A DNA stretch of 64,000 nt, taken from Gnetum montanum (Eukaryota > Streptophyta > Gnetopsida > Gnetales > Gnetaceae). Under the pieces are notes generated by a model. It worked only from the letters and a program-made list of their open reading frames with translations, made no database searches and had not been told where the DNA came from. Within the stretch, counting starts at the first letter, position 1, and every line of letters begins with the position of its first letter. Below, piece by piece: positions 24,720 through 38,135 of the stretch. The position numbers and the translations under genes were made by a program. The stretch spans positions 94,228 through 158,227 of the forward strand of contig MNCI01015788.1 of assembly GCA_015680685.1 (NCBI GenBank), in the 5' to 3' direction.

Positions 24720-26340
24720 TAGTATTGAGTATGCATTTTAAAAAAATGGCAAGCTAATTATAATTAATGAAAATCTTGCTCCTGAACAAAAAGACAAGAT
24801 GTTGAAGGTGGTTAAAAAATGGCCAATATCCTTTACTTCGTCATATCCTAAACTGATTGGAATTAATCCAAGGATATCCTAGCATTGTATTGACACCAAC
24901 CCAACCATGAAGCCAAAAACGTAGTCATAAAGGCAGATGAATCCCAAGTGGAAGCAGATTATAAAAGAGGAAATAGAACAACTCCTCAAGGTATGGTTCA
25001 TCTATCCCATCATAGATAGTGAGTGGGTTAGCCCACTCATAATTGTATCAAAGAAAGGTGCAAGTGGTAGGTTTGCATTGACTTTAGGCTATTGAATATA
25101 AAAACATTTAAAGGTCATTTTCCATTTTCATTTTTGGATGAAAGGTTGGATACCATATCTAGGCATTACTATTATAGCTTCTTAGATGGTTATAGTGGCT
25201 ATAACCAAATCTAGATTATGCCAGAAGATTAGGCGAAAACAACATTCATGAGTTCTTAGGGGACATTTTCAATTGCAAGATGCCATTTAGTTTGTACAAT
25301 ACTCCTACAACATTTTCATGCCTAGTCCTTAGTATTTTTTAATAGTAGATTGCTAGTGGGATAAAAGTATTTATGGATGACTTCTCTACCTATGGGGCTA
25401 GATTTGAGCAAGCCCTAGATTACCTTGAGTAAGTACTCAAAAGATGTGCTAAAACAAACCTTAGTCTCAATTGGTAGAAAATCCATTTAATGGTATAGAA
25501 GGGCATAGTACTGGGGCATAAAATTACTTAGGTAGGGATTGAGGTAGACCTTGAAAAGATAAGGGTCATGCAAGGAATCACATGCTAACTATAGGTAGTC
25601 AAAGACATTTGATTATTCCTTGGACATTGTGAATACTACTAGTGGTTTACATAGAATTTCTCTAGGATTGAAAAATCATTGCTCAAGATTACAAAGAAAT
25701 TTGCACCATTCATCTGGACCAAGATGTGTGAACATGCATTTCAATAGCTAAAGGAAAAAATCATAGAAATTCCAATTCTATGGGCACTAGGTTGGTCCAG
25801 ACCATTTTCATATAATGAAAAATGCATCTAATTATGCCTTGAGAGTTGTGCTTATGTAGTTGGAAAATAAGAAATGTCCATATTACATTCATTGCATAAG
25901 CAAAAGCATTGTGGATGCACAGTTGAATTACACCACAACTAAGAAAGTACTAATGACAATGGTGTATGCTATCAAAAAGTTCAAGCACTATGTGCTTGAC
26001 TATAAAGTGTTTATGCACACAAATCATAGTGTCATCCACTTCCTAATGAATAAGCCAATAGTGAGCCTCTGTATCATACAGTAGCTCATGATCTTGCAAG
26101 AATTTGATCTCATAATGGTAGATCAAAAAGGGACTGAGAATCTGTTTGCTAACCATCTCTCTTGGTTAAGATGGGATAACAAAAAGAAAGAGAACTTGCT
26201 CTCTAATCAGTTTCTAGATACACTCCTCTTTATAAAAGAAATAAATGACCTAGTGCCCACTAAATCAAAATGGTATGATGGAATCCTCACTTACCTTCTC
26301 ACTCAGGAGATGCCACAAGATTTAGAATTTAGAAAGAAAT
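24720..26340 (+). pseudogene. Reverse transcriptase and RNase H of element A (broken)
   Basis: RT begins near 24730. Landmarks are the IYPI.DSEWVSP motif at about 25005-25035, the DGYSGYNQ-like motif near 25190, and the active-site FMDDFSTYG at about 25370-25397, followed by the LNW-type and LGH-type thumb motifs. RNase H follows, with the best open part at 25860-26084, including the ALNYTTTKKE-like stretch and the HTNH motif. The remaining open part, 26088-26342, includes the conserved ANHLSWL end. At least one frameshift and many stops occur. The FMDD form of the active site is usual for this gypsy lineage. Confidence 0.8.
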
Positions 26341-26359
26341 AACAATTTCTTCATTAGTC

Positions 26360-27560
26360 TAATTACTTCATGAAAATCAATAGAAACCTTTACAAGGTAT
26401 GTGTCAATGGCCTAGTTCATTAGTATGACCTTTATCTAGACCAATTATGCATTCTCTAGGATTCTTATGAAGGTCCTTGCATAGGCCACTATGCTCGTAC
26501 AAATCCTGATGGTAGGATACTATTGGCCTACAATCTTTAGGGATGCCCACCAGTTTGTGCAATCCTATGAATGCTATCAACAAGATCATGGGCTGATTGC
26601 TCGAATGGAGGATTCTCAACATTGGATTCAACCACTAGAGCCCTTTGACATACGAAGCATAAACTTCATGGGTTGCATCACACCCATGTCTACTATAAAG
26701 GTGTACATCCTCATGGTAGTTGACTACTACACCAAATAGGTAAAAGCAACAATTGTCATTGACTATACATCATCCACTACTACTTGATTTGTAGAACACC
26801 ACATTGTAAACAAGTTTGGTGTGTTGCATGCATTGATTTTAGATAATGGAATCCATTTTACAATTTCCACCTTTTAGGAGTTGATGCAGTGCTTGATGGT
26901 TGAAGATAAATTAACATCATATCACCCCTAACAATAGTTAAGTAGAAGTTACCAATAGGGAGATCACAAAGATCCTAACAAGGATTGTAAGAAAATATAT
27001 GAGAGATTGGAGCACAAAACTCAAGGATGTCCTATAGGCCTATCACTTAACATGAAAACTCCCTATAGGCTACTCTCCCTATGAGCTGGTGTACAAAAAG
27101 CTTTCAATACTTCTAGTTCAATACGAGCTTTATACACTTTCAATAACCTATGACTTAGACCTTGACTTGAGCCTAGAACAAAAAGAAAGATTAATTAACC
27201 TGAATGTACTAGATGAAAACTGATTAGTGGCCCTATCTTTGAATGAACTGCATAAGGCATACAACAAGAAGCATCATGACCTTAGAACATGGAAAGTAAA
27301 ATTTCAACCTAGAGATAAGGTTCTCTACTAGAACCCCACACACATATCTCAAAAAAGAAAGTTCCAAACATTGTGGGAGGGACCTTATATTATTAAAAAA
27401 GCCTTTGTTTCTAGGGCCATATTAATCTACAAACCTAAGAGCCCAAACAAAAAGCAGTTGTTCAACATCAAACAAGTAAAACCTTTCCTTGAGCCAAAGC
27501 AAGCCAATGCAACAAGTACATCATTGGATGGACAACCACACTCTATATTCTACATCTTCT
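26360..27560 (+). pseudogene. Integrase of element A (broken)
   Basis: The N-terminal zinc-binding part is visible around 26440-26590 (GHYARTN-like, then GYYWPTIF...C..CQQ). The catalytic core has an N(F)MGC.TP motif near 26660, VVDYYTK near 26720 and LDNGIHF near 26838-26860, corresponding to the second Asp of the D,D,E triad. The C-terminal part at 27371-27500 has the WEGPYIIKKAF motif and ends in VKPFLEP. Integrase would insert element DNA into the genome. There is no chromodomain, which separates it from chromoviruses. Confidence 0.75.
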
Positions 27561-27601
27561 TCTTTCAACCTAGTCATGAGGGAGAGGATCATTCGTGCTA
27601 A

Positions 27602-29671
27602 CCATGCACATGGCTCCTCAATGTTTTCCTTTTTTTTTTTTTACACATTTTCTTTTACACTTTGTTGATTTTTATCCCTTTTTAGTGTTTCACTATATTA
27701 ATTTTCTCATTTTTGTTTTACAACATCATTAGTATGTTTTATCTTTCTTGAATATTTTATATTTTCTTATATATTTTACTTTAATTTTGTGTGACTTTTC
27801 ATTATTTTTGCTAATAAAAGTGCTTTATTATCATAGGATACAGTGCTAGTGTTGCTCTTTACTAACAATGGTTTGTGCTTTTAATGTTTTCATTGTTAAT
27901 GTCTAGTTTCTATTTTTGAATTATGATGTTTGATAAATACGACATGGTTTAATTTTCATTGAATAGGTAGTGAGTCCATGTCATCCATCCATCGGCAAAC
28001 TCTATGGTTTTCCTTATTTCAGGAATATGTTGTTCCTTTTCATTAATAAAACTATAAATGAACTTATGACCTTGGTAGTCTCCAAACATGGAAAGGATTC
28101 AAAGGTTTAAAAAGGATGTGAGTTTAAGGGAATTCAATACTCTTTGTTCCTTTCTACTTGTTTATGCACTTGTGTGTTTCATGGATTTCTAACTATTCCA
28201 CATCGTCCAATGCCAGGAAGTTGACATAAGTCTTTCCATGGTGTGCTTTCAATTATAATAAAAAAAATTAAAAAAATAAAAATAAAAATAAACAAATAAA
28301 AAACTAAACAATATGGGAATTTAAAGCACACTCCTTAGATAGAATAGTTGGCTATAAGCATTGGTTATGGGATTAGAAAGACATGCTACCCATGCTTAAA
28401 GGTCCCCTCTAACTAAGGCCCTTTTTCACTTCTACTTTTCCATAAATAAGGTGTGGTGTATAATGTATAGTACATGCTTGTCTTTTGAGAAGTGGACTAG
28501 TCTTAGTGTGGCAATGCAAAGTCACTGAAAGTGGTTGGTTTTGATTTGGACTAAGGCTGGACCTTACTAGGTCATTTAAACATAATTTCAATAAGGGACT
28601 TCATGTGACCATAAATTGGGATTCCATTCCATCCTCTCAATCATCTAGTTCTGCTATCCATCATCAACCTCACTCTTAGTTTTCATGTTATTCTTGATGT
28701 CATAGTTTGATGTGTTGGAATTCTTGGATAGATTCTTTGAGGTTGGCCCTTAATTTTTCATAATCATTAATCGATTGTGGGATCCTCAGGCTCCTTAGTT
28801 GAGGTTATGTAAGGGCAAATGGCATGTGCTTGCTATGGGGAGGACCCACTTATATATCTCATGGTTTGGATAATTAAGCTCTTTAACTTAGATATTGCTG
28901 CAATCATATCTTTTGTGTGTCCAATTGTCCATCCAACTCTATGCTTCTTAAAATTTCATAAAATTCCATTCTTCAACCCTTTTCTCAATTTTTTGAATTC
29001 TCTAAACTACAACACCCTCGTCTACTATTTTTCTCATGTCCATGGCTTTTTGGGCTTCCATTTGATCTCCATTTCACTTAAAAACTCCTTTTAGTTTCAA
29101 AGTTTTCCCAAAGTCAATGGTGATCAATAGCTATGTTGACTAGGCCTATTCGACAAAGTGGACCCCATTGACATGGCCTCATTGACTAGGCTTCATCAAT
29201 GCTATACAAAAAAAATCTATAAATACTACTAAACAATTTGAAATTTTTATCATATGCTTCATAAGAAGAGAGGATGTTTTGCCATTTTTTAGTGTTGGAA
29301 ACGTTCTAGAGTCCATAACTATCCTATCGTTTGTCCAACTCACTCCATTTTTTTAATCTTGAGCTACCAATGATAAGGTCTTTGTAATGGGGGTCACAAA
29401 CCTAAAGGTTTCTAATGAAATTTTTTTCCCAAAGGGTTAATGAATACAATGATATTAAACCATCAATTTTTGAGAGTTTAACCCTTCAAAAATCTTTGGT
29501 ATGACTATAATCACTTATTAACATTAGAATACAAATAAGCTAATGATTAAAATTGATCAAATCAACCATAATCACAACTTAGATAGGTGTAATGTTTCTA
29601 ATGATATAAGGTATTTCAATTGTTTCATGTTACAAAATAATTGCTAACCTATGGTCATGTTGGGATTAAAA
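27602..29671 (+). other. Long spacer of element A with internal LTR-like promoter
   Basis: About 2 kb without an ORF between integrase and the 3' ORF. It begins with a T tract (about 27630-27643) and includes an A-rich tract (28257-28305). The part 28190-29050 is also present in element D (about 37400-36530 there). An LTR-like cassette lies at 29134-29202. Confidence 0.6.
29134..29225 (+). promoter_or_regulatory. Internal U3-like cassette with TATA box
   Basis: The stretch 29134-29202 holds four or five of the GGCCTCATTGACTA-type units that otherwise mark the LTR U3. A TATAAATA box follows at 29218-29225 at a distance similar to that in the LTR. It lies about 450 bases before the 3' ORF, so it could serve as an internal promoter. 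A partial LTR insertion is the alternative. Confidence 0.45.
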
Positions 29672-32524
29672 ATGGCAAAAACATTGAAACAACTATAGGA
29701 GGGAGAACCATCTCAGCAAAGGAAGAAATGACCTAGAGCTAGAAGGGGCTAGCAAGAATAAACCCAGGAATAGTTAGAAGAAACCCATGTAATGGAACCT
29801 CTTCAAGATGATCTTGAAGTGGAATCTATTCAATAGGTTCATAAGGAAGAGACTACAATAGAATAATCACAACAAGGAGAGGCACTAGGGCCCATACCAA
29901 GACTTGAGGTCACACTGACACAAGCGTGCTTTGATATAATTAGGCCCCATGATGTCTAACACTCAATTCTCTAGGAACTAAAATTCAGGCCATTCTTAGA
30001 GAATGCTCCAATAGAGGTAAAGACATAGTCATAAACCTCTCCCATGTGGCCAATCATCACTTTTAGTAGAGAGTGGTACATGAAAGAGACGTATTACTTC
30101 TATAACAAGAGAAAATAAAGTTCCATTATGAAGATCAAGGACATTCAGGTGTCCTACTTAGCTAAAGCCATCACGTAGGCTCTTGAGTTGCGTAATTCTA
30201 GGACAAAAATAGTAGAACATTCTACACAAGCTAATCTATAGATAAAAAAGAAGTGGGCCCAATGGTCTTAAAAGGTAGACTGCAGAGAGTTTGATGCACT
30301 AACACCAATGGAGTGCATATAGTTCAAGATGACAACCTATCACCTTAATTTGATGGTGAGGCCTAGTAAGGTGACTACCTTCTTCACCTAGGCATGTGCC
30401 CCTCTAGGTAGGAAATTTCTAGTAAACCTTCATAATTAATCTATCTAAAGATAGAAAAGGATTTTAAAAAGAATGAACATGGAAGGAAAACCATTCCCTT
30501 TCAATGCCTTATTAGAAAACTTTGCAAATGGGCAAAGATAGTCCACTACACCAATGACACAGTTAGGCATACTCACATTACCTCTTGGTCTAAAATGATG
30601 AAGGATAACACATCTACTATGTGTAAAGAAGAGGAGCAATAACTGCTAGCTCCACCACATACTAAGGAAACAATGTTAAAAGCCCACACTCCTAGGGATT
30701 GCCTACATAAAATTTGAGAGTGGATCTTGGAAAAGCAAGAGTAGCAAGTGGGAATAAGTGGTGGGGATCAATTTGTACACTGACTTGTGATGAGTCACCT
30801 TAATGAAGTGGCTCAAACAATTAGTCACATGGAGGAATTTGGATCAATATTTTTAGCCTAATGAGCATAGTTGCCCATGAGGTTGAATCCTAGTGCCCAA
30901 GAGGTGATGGTATCTCTCTCTCAATACCATTTATTCCTAGAATTCTCTAGGAATGCTACCTCCTTTTCAATGATCTTGGAGGAGGGTAAGGGGGTAATTG
31001 TATTGGTGATGCAACATCAAGGGTAAGAGACATCTATAGAAGTGGTTGCTAATAGAATTGCTAAGGCATTTAACACACCTGTAACATCTATACCATATTT
31101 TTTTGCACTTAGGGATGTGCAGACATTCACAGAAACCTTCAACTAAATACTAAATGTAGCCTAGAATGAAGAGTTGCTAGACCAATTGGTGGGGACTAGT
31201 CAACCAATTTTGAACATCTTTGATTTTTCCTATAACATTACTATAATCTATTTAGATTTTATTTAAGTAAAGGGAAAATGTATCATCCTGGAAAGACAAC
31301 CTGAAATGACTCAAGCGTAAAACCAATGCTTGGCCATGGAGGTTGCTAAATTTCATGTTTTCTTTTGCTAATCCTACACTCCTCAACCTTGTAATAATAA
31401 GATATGAATCTTTTCAGTAGCTTCAAGGATGATTAAAACAAGTTAAGGAGGGAATGGTGATGACCATATTTAACCAGTCTATAGTTGAAGCAAAGATCTA
31501 TTTAGTTCAAAAGGACTTGATTCAAACATGTCAAAAAAATGAAATGTTAACCATAGAAAACCATTTCATCCAAAATGTTGATCCCAAAAATAACAAATGT
31601 AAGAATTCATCCACCAATAGTAGGACCATCTAGCCATACCAAATATAGAATTAAGGAAATTGGTAGTAGAGAATCACAATCTTTTTATGGAGGAAGTCCA
31701 TGCCTTAAGCCAAAAATCTACCATTGAAATTGTTGCTTGGAAAGATGAGGCTATCAAATTTGAAAGAGTCAATAATCACTATAGAGACTAGCTTGGCTTG
31801 TAGAATGAGGTTAATGAGAAACATATCTAATGTTTAAGATGAAAGTGAATGAGGCCCTCTAGTAAGGAAGAGAGATGTGGTAGCCTATCATTGATGGGAT
31901 AAATGCCTACAACAAAGCAGAGATTCACATGAAAGATTTGCAAGTTGAAGAAATGATAGAAAATATGGAACTAGCCAATCTATGATATGCAAATATGGCA
32001 ATGCTAACTATCGACAACCATGGTTAAAACTTGAAAAGTAGATTGCTAGCTTGTACTTGTTGTACAAGGTTGAGTTTAAGCACCACAAGGACACCAAGCA
32101 AAAGCTTGTGGCAGCAAACACTAAACTCAGAGTTCTCAAGGAAAGATTCATTGATCAACGATCAACTACTAAGAACCTAACCAAGAGAATGAATGATTAC
32201 CAAGAGCTACAGAACATAATTAGGATGTGCAACATCAAGCACAAATAATTCACTGTCTAGTTCATCAATGCTAAGGAGCTATTCCCAACAATACCCTATC
32301 CTTGGAATGTGCTCATTCCAACCCACATTAGCAAAGTTGCATGAACCATGCAAAATCCCAAGAGTAAGGAGGTGAAGATGAAAGCATTGCTAGATGCTTT
32401 TCATCTTCCATCAAAGGTTGTAAAAGTAACAAGATAGAAACAACATCCTCAACCACTGCCTATGCCTAAGGTTGGAAAAGTTCCATCAGAGCCTCAAGAG
32501 CCTCCACTGCTTGGGATCATATGA
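29672..32524 (+). pseudogene. 3' ORF of element A, unknown function (broken)
   Basis: A decayed reading of about 950 codons from the methionine at 29672 to a stop at 32522-32524, with many in-frame stops and some frame changes. It takes the position of the env-like ORF of Athila-type elements. I see no membrane segment or signal peptide. The best preserved part, 32051-32248, is a Lys/Glu-rich coiled coil with the motif HKDTKQKLVAAN, and it has a close match in element B (53802-54077), so the ORF is ancestral to the family. The end is Pro-rich and basic. Function unknown. Confidence 0.55.
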
Positions 32525-32576
32525 TACTTTTGATTTTCTTCAGACCATTAGAGGATGGTTTGTTTTACTTTTGTTT

Positions 32577-32850
32577 GATGTTCAATTTTGTATTTTGAAC
32601 ACCATAAATTTGTACTTTTGTTGATCGATACACCTAGTCACTTAGTTTTATCATGTTATATTTTTTGTATCATCTATTGGTCAATAATCCATGCCATCAA
32701 AGGACAAGTTGCCTAATTTTTTTTTGGTGTTCAATTTTGTATCATGAACACCATAAATTTATAATTTTGTTGATTTGCATACCTAGGCACTTATTTTTAT
32801 CATGTTAGTTTTGTTGTGTCATGTGCTAGTCAATAATTCCATACCTTTCC
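32577..32850 (+). repeat. Tandem duplication before the 3' LTR of element A
   Basis: Unit 1 starts at 32577 and unit 2 at 32726, a spacing of 149 bases. Both contain a TGTTCAATTTTGTAT start and a CACCATAAATTT stretch. Elements B and D show only one copy of the corresponding sequence. Confidence 0.65.
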
Positions 32851-32898
32851 AATTTTGTAAAGAAATCGATGACAAGTTTTCATTCAATTGTGAAGGTA

Positions 32899-33810
32899 TG
32901 ATGACTCGTGGATTGACCACATTGATGAGGCATCGTTGACTAGGCTATGTTGATTAGGCTATGTCGACTAAGCCCCATCATCACATTGTTTGATGCATTG
33001 ATGTAGCCATGTCGATGTAGGGCTTGTTCCTAGCTATAAATACATGCCAACTTGTTGTGTTTTAGGGCATCTTGGTCATAGTTGTAGTGAAGATCTTACA
33101 ATTTTTACATTTGAAAATTAGAATATCTTCCTAAGTGCCAGTAGTAGAAGTCACTGAGTGTATGAATCTTTATTTGATAACTATTATACCTAAGCATGGT
33201 AGTGTGTCTGGTAATAAAGATAAGCTTCTTAATAAACCTTGCAGTATTTTGGATAGCTTAAATGTTTTATTTATGCATTTAATGTTTTCAATTATTTATT
33301 CAATGATCCTCAATAATTGAGATAGTTAAGCAATTAAGCAAGATAAACTAGATAGTGATTAATTAAACACATAAATACGATTGCTTTGAGCATGCATATG
33401 ATGTTTGGTAATCCTAGAATTGCTTAACGCTTGGTAACCCAACAATGTTATATGTGTTCAAGATGTGTGCAACAAGTAGGACCAAATACTTATATTAGGA
33501 CTAGTTGAACAATAGTTAGCTAAATAGATTAAAGTAGACATTAAATTACTTTATTCTCTATTATATTTATTTCAAGCTCCAAAACCATAAAATATAAAAT
33601 AATAAAAATCATGTGCCTCAATTACACTTAATCCATATCCTTGGGCTTCACAAGTGTAGTTGGGAAGACAAAAAATGTTCTCAATGCCTAGTTTATTTCC
33701 TAGAGAACTAGTGCATCATAAAACTATAGAGTCTATAGAATTCAATTGGATCATGCATGAACACTTTCTGATTCATATGGTTGTGTGTAGGGGTACTCGA
33801 CTGCTCATCA
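32899..33810 (+). repeat. 3' LTR of element A
   Basis: Starts TGATGACTCG after a short purine-rich remnant (GAAGG, 32892-32896) and ends CTCATCA. A TATAAATA box lies at 33035-33042. ATTAG follows at 33811-33815. Its U3 tandem units are fewer and more decayed than in the 5' LTR. Confidence 0.9.
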
Positions 33811-35014
33811 ATTAGTAATCAACAATATGTTTCGTTAAAAATCTTATATTTCCATGGTTGTGTTTTCTTTGACATATGTTGTTTTGTCCCTCAAGATGCT
33901 CCATTGTATGATTCTATAAAGTTGTCTCATAATCATTCCTTTTAATTCTTAGGTAGAAATATTATATAATTTTTAGTAAGAGGCTTAGTGCTCAATTGTA
34001 AAGATTTTAATACAAGGATATGTTCAAAGCAAACAAAAATTATTTAGTGATAACATAATGTTGGAAGTTTAGATATTTTTGAAAATCACAATTGGATAGA
34101 CATTTTTTAGACAAAAATATTAAAATGATGGATTAATAATCATTAGAATGGATAAAGATTTTTGATCTATTCATTTACAATGGCCTTGATAGATTTCCCC
34201 AAGCTTCATCATTTACTTGAACAAGACCTCAAGGTAACTCTTATATTAATTTGCTTTTATATTTTTAAAAATATACTGAATTTCGTAAGTTGAAAATTGA
34301 AGATTTATTGAAGTCTTTTCATTATCATGTAGAGTTTATATTGAAAATTCAAATTTTTTTCTTAAACAAGAAAAGATAAAAATAAAAAATTTTCAATACA
34401 AAGTCACCTAAAATATATGGATACACCACATAACAAATGAACTCTTGAAAGATAACATAAGAAACTTGAACAAATTTTTGTTAGAGTAGCTAAGTTCTGC
34501 ATTAATAATAACAAGGTGCTTAGAAGACTTGGTTTGATAAAGATTGCATACAAGCTAGATAAATATCAAGAATGCAAATAATAGTCATAGATAAAGTTTA
34601 GTTAATACATATAAATGTTTGATTAATATTAAGAGAAGAAAATTTATAGGATGCAACAAAAAAAAATTTCTTACAACATTCAATAAGAGTATAGATAGTT
34701 TTGGTGATGCTTTTATTATAAAGACTCTTTATCATTTAATTTTACATTTTAAGATATCTATTCATTTTACAATAAACCATTTATAACAAGAGATGATAAG
34801 TCTACTACTATTGTATAATAAGAACCTCTCCTATTTACTCTCAAGTCATAGAGGATATTTAAAACCTTGCATCTAGCAAAGATGTAGATTTAAATGGTTC
34901 ATTTGCAGAATTATTAAAGTAAACAAAGCCTACTATTCATAGAGAAACTTGACACACATTAAATCTAGTAATGGATTAATGATTAGATCAAGATTGAAAA
35001 ACTAATAAAGTTAT
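33811..35014 (+). pseudogene. LINE retrotransposon, middle part (endonuclease to RT start)
   Basis: Continues the LINE after element A. The key landmark is a CKDFNTRIC stretch at about 33997-34023, which matches the GDFNARxG motif of apurinic-type LINE endonucleases, with Asp and Asn kept. Further right, 34860-35010 resembles the linker and start of the reverse transcriptase. The piece ends at GTTAT (35010-35014), the target duplication of element D, and the RT resumes at 41086. Very AT-rich and full of stops. Confidence 0.6.
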
Positions 35015-35741
35015 ATATAAGTAGCAAGGTATCCCTACACTGAACCATATGAATCACAAGCATTCATGCACAATCTGGTCGAATTTTGTGGATGGGACTA
35101 GTTGTGCATCTAAATTGTTATGCCTTGATCATAGTTTGCTATCTTCCCACTTGGACTAGTGGTAGCTTTTTCATGTATGATTTATTCTAGAGTGAGGCAT
35201 AGGGTTTTTATTATTTTATATTTTATAAGTTTAATTACCTAGAAAAAGAATGAAATATGGAGTAATTTAATATCTAATTAATCTATTGCCTAGCTAGCCT
35301 AACACAGGTACCTATTCTCACTCTTTGGACAAATCTTGAACACATATAGCACTGTTGGGTTACCAAAAATCAAGCATTTTTGGGTTACCAAGAACTACAT
35401 GTATGCTCAAAGTGGTCGTGCTTGTGTTGATTAATAGCTACAAATTAATTTCTTAATTAAAGTGCATTAAGGTAAAGTGCATGAATATTAAATGAATTAA
35501 AGAAAACATTAATTTATTCTTAGTCTTGCAAGGATTATCAAAAGTGCTTGTCATTATTTCCATCACACTATTGAAAAAATAATGCCCAAACTGTGTGCCC
35601 AAGCTCTATATTTATAGGTCGAAACACATGCCATGATATTGGATATCCAACATCGCTTCTAGGCCCCAATATTGGGTATCTAATATTGAAGCTCCAATGT
35701 CGAATACCTGATATTTGAGTGAGGCAAAACTTGGTTCATCA
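35015..35741 (-). repeat. 3' LTR of element D
   Basis: Reads leftwards from TGATGAACC at 35741. It is about 90 bases shorter than the 5' LTR. Its U3 carries ATATTGG/ATATC-type units instead of the GGCCTCATTGACTA units of A. A purine-rich CATGGGGGTA stretch directly precedes it (35742-35751). Confidence 0.85.
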
Positions 35742-38135
35742 TACCCCCATGACTAAATGAAAAATTTTCCTTGAGTAAATAATAGGAGGACAATTCCCTT
35801 ACACAATATTGGGAAGGTATGAGATTATTGACTAACATGAAAACTACTGATTGACTCCAAGTGCTACATTACAAAATTTTATTCAAGTGGATGTATACAA
35901 AATGAAAGAGTAACAAAAATATTGGATAGACATTGACAATTAAAAAATTTATAGAGCTCTTTAGGAATTCGCTAAAGATGATTATTCTTATTGTTGCTAG
36001 TAGTGGTAGACTTGTAACCTTGATTGTTATGTTGATGCTTCTCTGGTTATGTAGAGCATTCTTGAAGGGTGAACTAAAAGTTCTTCTCAACATCCCATGG
36101 ATCTAACAAAAATGTGATGCTTGAATTGCTATCTTATATGTCCTACAATTCTTCTATGGGGATATCCTCTGTTGTCCCCATGTTGGCTTCATTTTCATGT
36201 CGAGAAAAAGACCTTCCTTAGTTATTTCTTTTAGCATCACCTATAGTCACCAAAGAATTAATATTAGTTATGGTGAACTTTCCCTAATAATTAACCCTTT
36301 TCAAATCTTGTAGTTTTTATTTAAGCACAAGGTGATTACAACATACTATGCCCAAGACTATGAGGTAACTAAAATCTTCAAGTTGTTTACATCATTTTGA
36401 TCAATTACTATTAGTTACCATGATGTTTAAAAATAGGATGTTAGAAAAATTTGAAAGCAAACATCCATATCCCTCATGAATAATAAGCATAGTTCTAGAA
36501 GCACATAAGTTTTTGAACAATTGAAACTAAAGGTCTAATGTAGAAGATGACCAAGAAATATTAATGGATATAGAAATAGAAAAGTAGGGAAAATTAATGA
36601 AATAGATGAGAAGTAATCCCAAAATCATGCATAAATTTAGAGAAATTGTCATTGATATTCTAGAAGATGTGAAGGTTAGTTCAAAGCCATGATCAACAAA
36701 ATTTATGAAAGTGGATCCTCCCCAAAGCAAGCTCTTGCCATAATGCCCTTACATAACCACTTCTATAGATGTCCATGGGCACCTGAGATCCTTTGTTCCA
36801 AATAACACACAACTATTGTGGTTAGGATGTTACACTATACTACACAAAACCAAAAGGCTCATAATTGCATGTAGCGGTGAAGTGAATAATGGATTGAGAA
36901 GGGATTGCCAAGATCCGGATGTATGGTACTTGACCATGTCCACAATAGGTTCTTGTGAAAAATATGATTAAAATGATGAACAAACCCATGTATCCAAGTT
37001 CAAACCAAGTCCATATCATGAACAGTGACCTCACATTGATGTGTTTTATCTTGCCAACCACCATGAGCCCAAAACCATCTTAGAGAGCAATCATCACTTC
37101 AAAAAGAGAAGAAAAGAGAAGAAGAAAGGAATGACATTAGTTAGAGGAGTGCCTTCAAGCATGGGTAAAATGTCTTTCCATCCCCATAACTAGTTATTGT
37201 AGCCTAATATTGTGCTTTTTTCTTTTTGTTTGTTTGTTTTTTTGTTTTTTCTTTTTTTAAAAAAATTTTAATTATTTTTTAAAAGTGGGAACCACACCAT
37301 GCAAAGATAGAGCTTCCTTTTTATTGGTTGAGGAGGGAGTGATGATACATTCCTCGTGGAGTTATAAAACACATGAAGGAAGTTAAGAAGAAATCTCAAC
37401 AAGTTCCCTTAAGGTCACATCCTTTGCCATTCCCACATGGTCATTTCCTTTTTCTTCAAGGTAAATGATCATTGATAAATTTTAGTTTCAAAAAAGAAGA
37501 ACCAAATTATTTCCATGATAAAGACCTTTTATTTAGAGAATTTGAGGGATAGATGAGGTGGTCTCACTGCTTTACACAATTACTTACCCAATCATCTTGA
37601 TAGCATAACACAAAAATCTAACACATAGCATTCACTTTTGCTTCATGACTTGGCAATTTTATTAATAAAAACATGAAATATATTCAAAAAACATAAATAG
37701 AAGAAGTCAAGAAAAGAAAAAAATATAAAGAAAAGAAAAAATATTAAGAAATGAAAAACATATGAAGAATCAGAAAATCCTAGAACTAATAAGCAAATCA
37801 ATTACTTTCATGCATCTTCGAAATAGTTTTATATTCTCATTTTTAAGCCATTAGGTGTCTTTTGGTTTAGTGGATATTGCGTAGATTCACTTTTTCTCAC
37901 ACACTTGCTCTTGAACTTTATGGTGGGTTGGTATAGGTGTTATGTTAATATTTCCAACTTTTTCCCACAACTGCATCCTTTATCATTATTGGTGATGCAT
38001 GGATTGTTTTGTCCCTCCACAATGATAGGTTTATTATTTATGTCTTGTGTTGGAGTGGTAATGGGTGTTGGCTTTTATGTATGATAGGAGACATCATTTT
38101 TGTAAGGAAGGTTGTTGCATCAGATTGGCCTTGTG
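35742..38135 (-). other. Non-coding interior of element D
   Basis: No pol domain is found. The stretch about 37400-36530 aligns by eye with the spacer of element A (28190-29050), including the A/T-rich tract (37215-37280 here). The rest, 36530-35742, leads to the purine-rich site before the 3' LTR. Confidence 0.6.

Larger units (their letters stand above)
20443..33810 (+). mobile_element. LTR retrotransposon A (Ty3/gypsy, Athila/Tat-like), full length
   Basis: A complete but dead element of 13.4 kb: 5' LTR, tRNA-Asp-type primer site, gag, protease, RT, RNase H, integrase, long spacer, 3' ORF and 3' LTR. The 5-base target duplication ATTAG is at 20438-20442 and 33811-33815. LTR ends are TGATGA and AACA or ATCA. 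It inserted into the endonuclease part of a LINE. The two LTRs differ visibly by many substitutions (I estimate around 15-20 percent by eye), so the insertion is old. No domain is intact: all coding regions carry stops and frameshifts. Confidence 0.9.

Noticed and set aside
29672-32524. Envelope gene in element A
   Set aside because: Position fits an env-like ORF, but I see no signal peptide or transmembrane segment. Kept as an ORF of unknown function.
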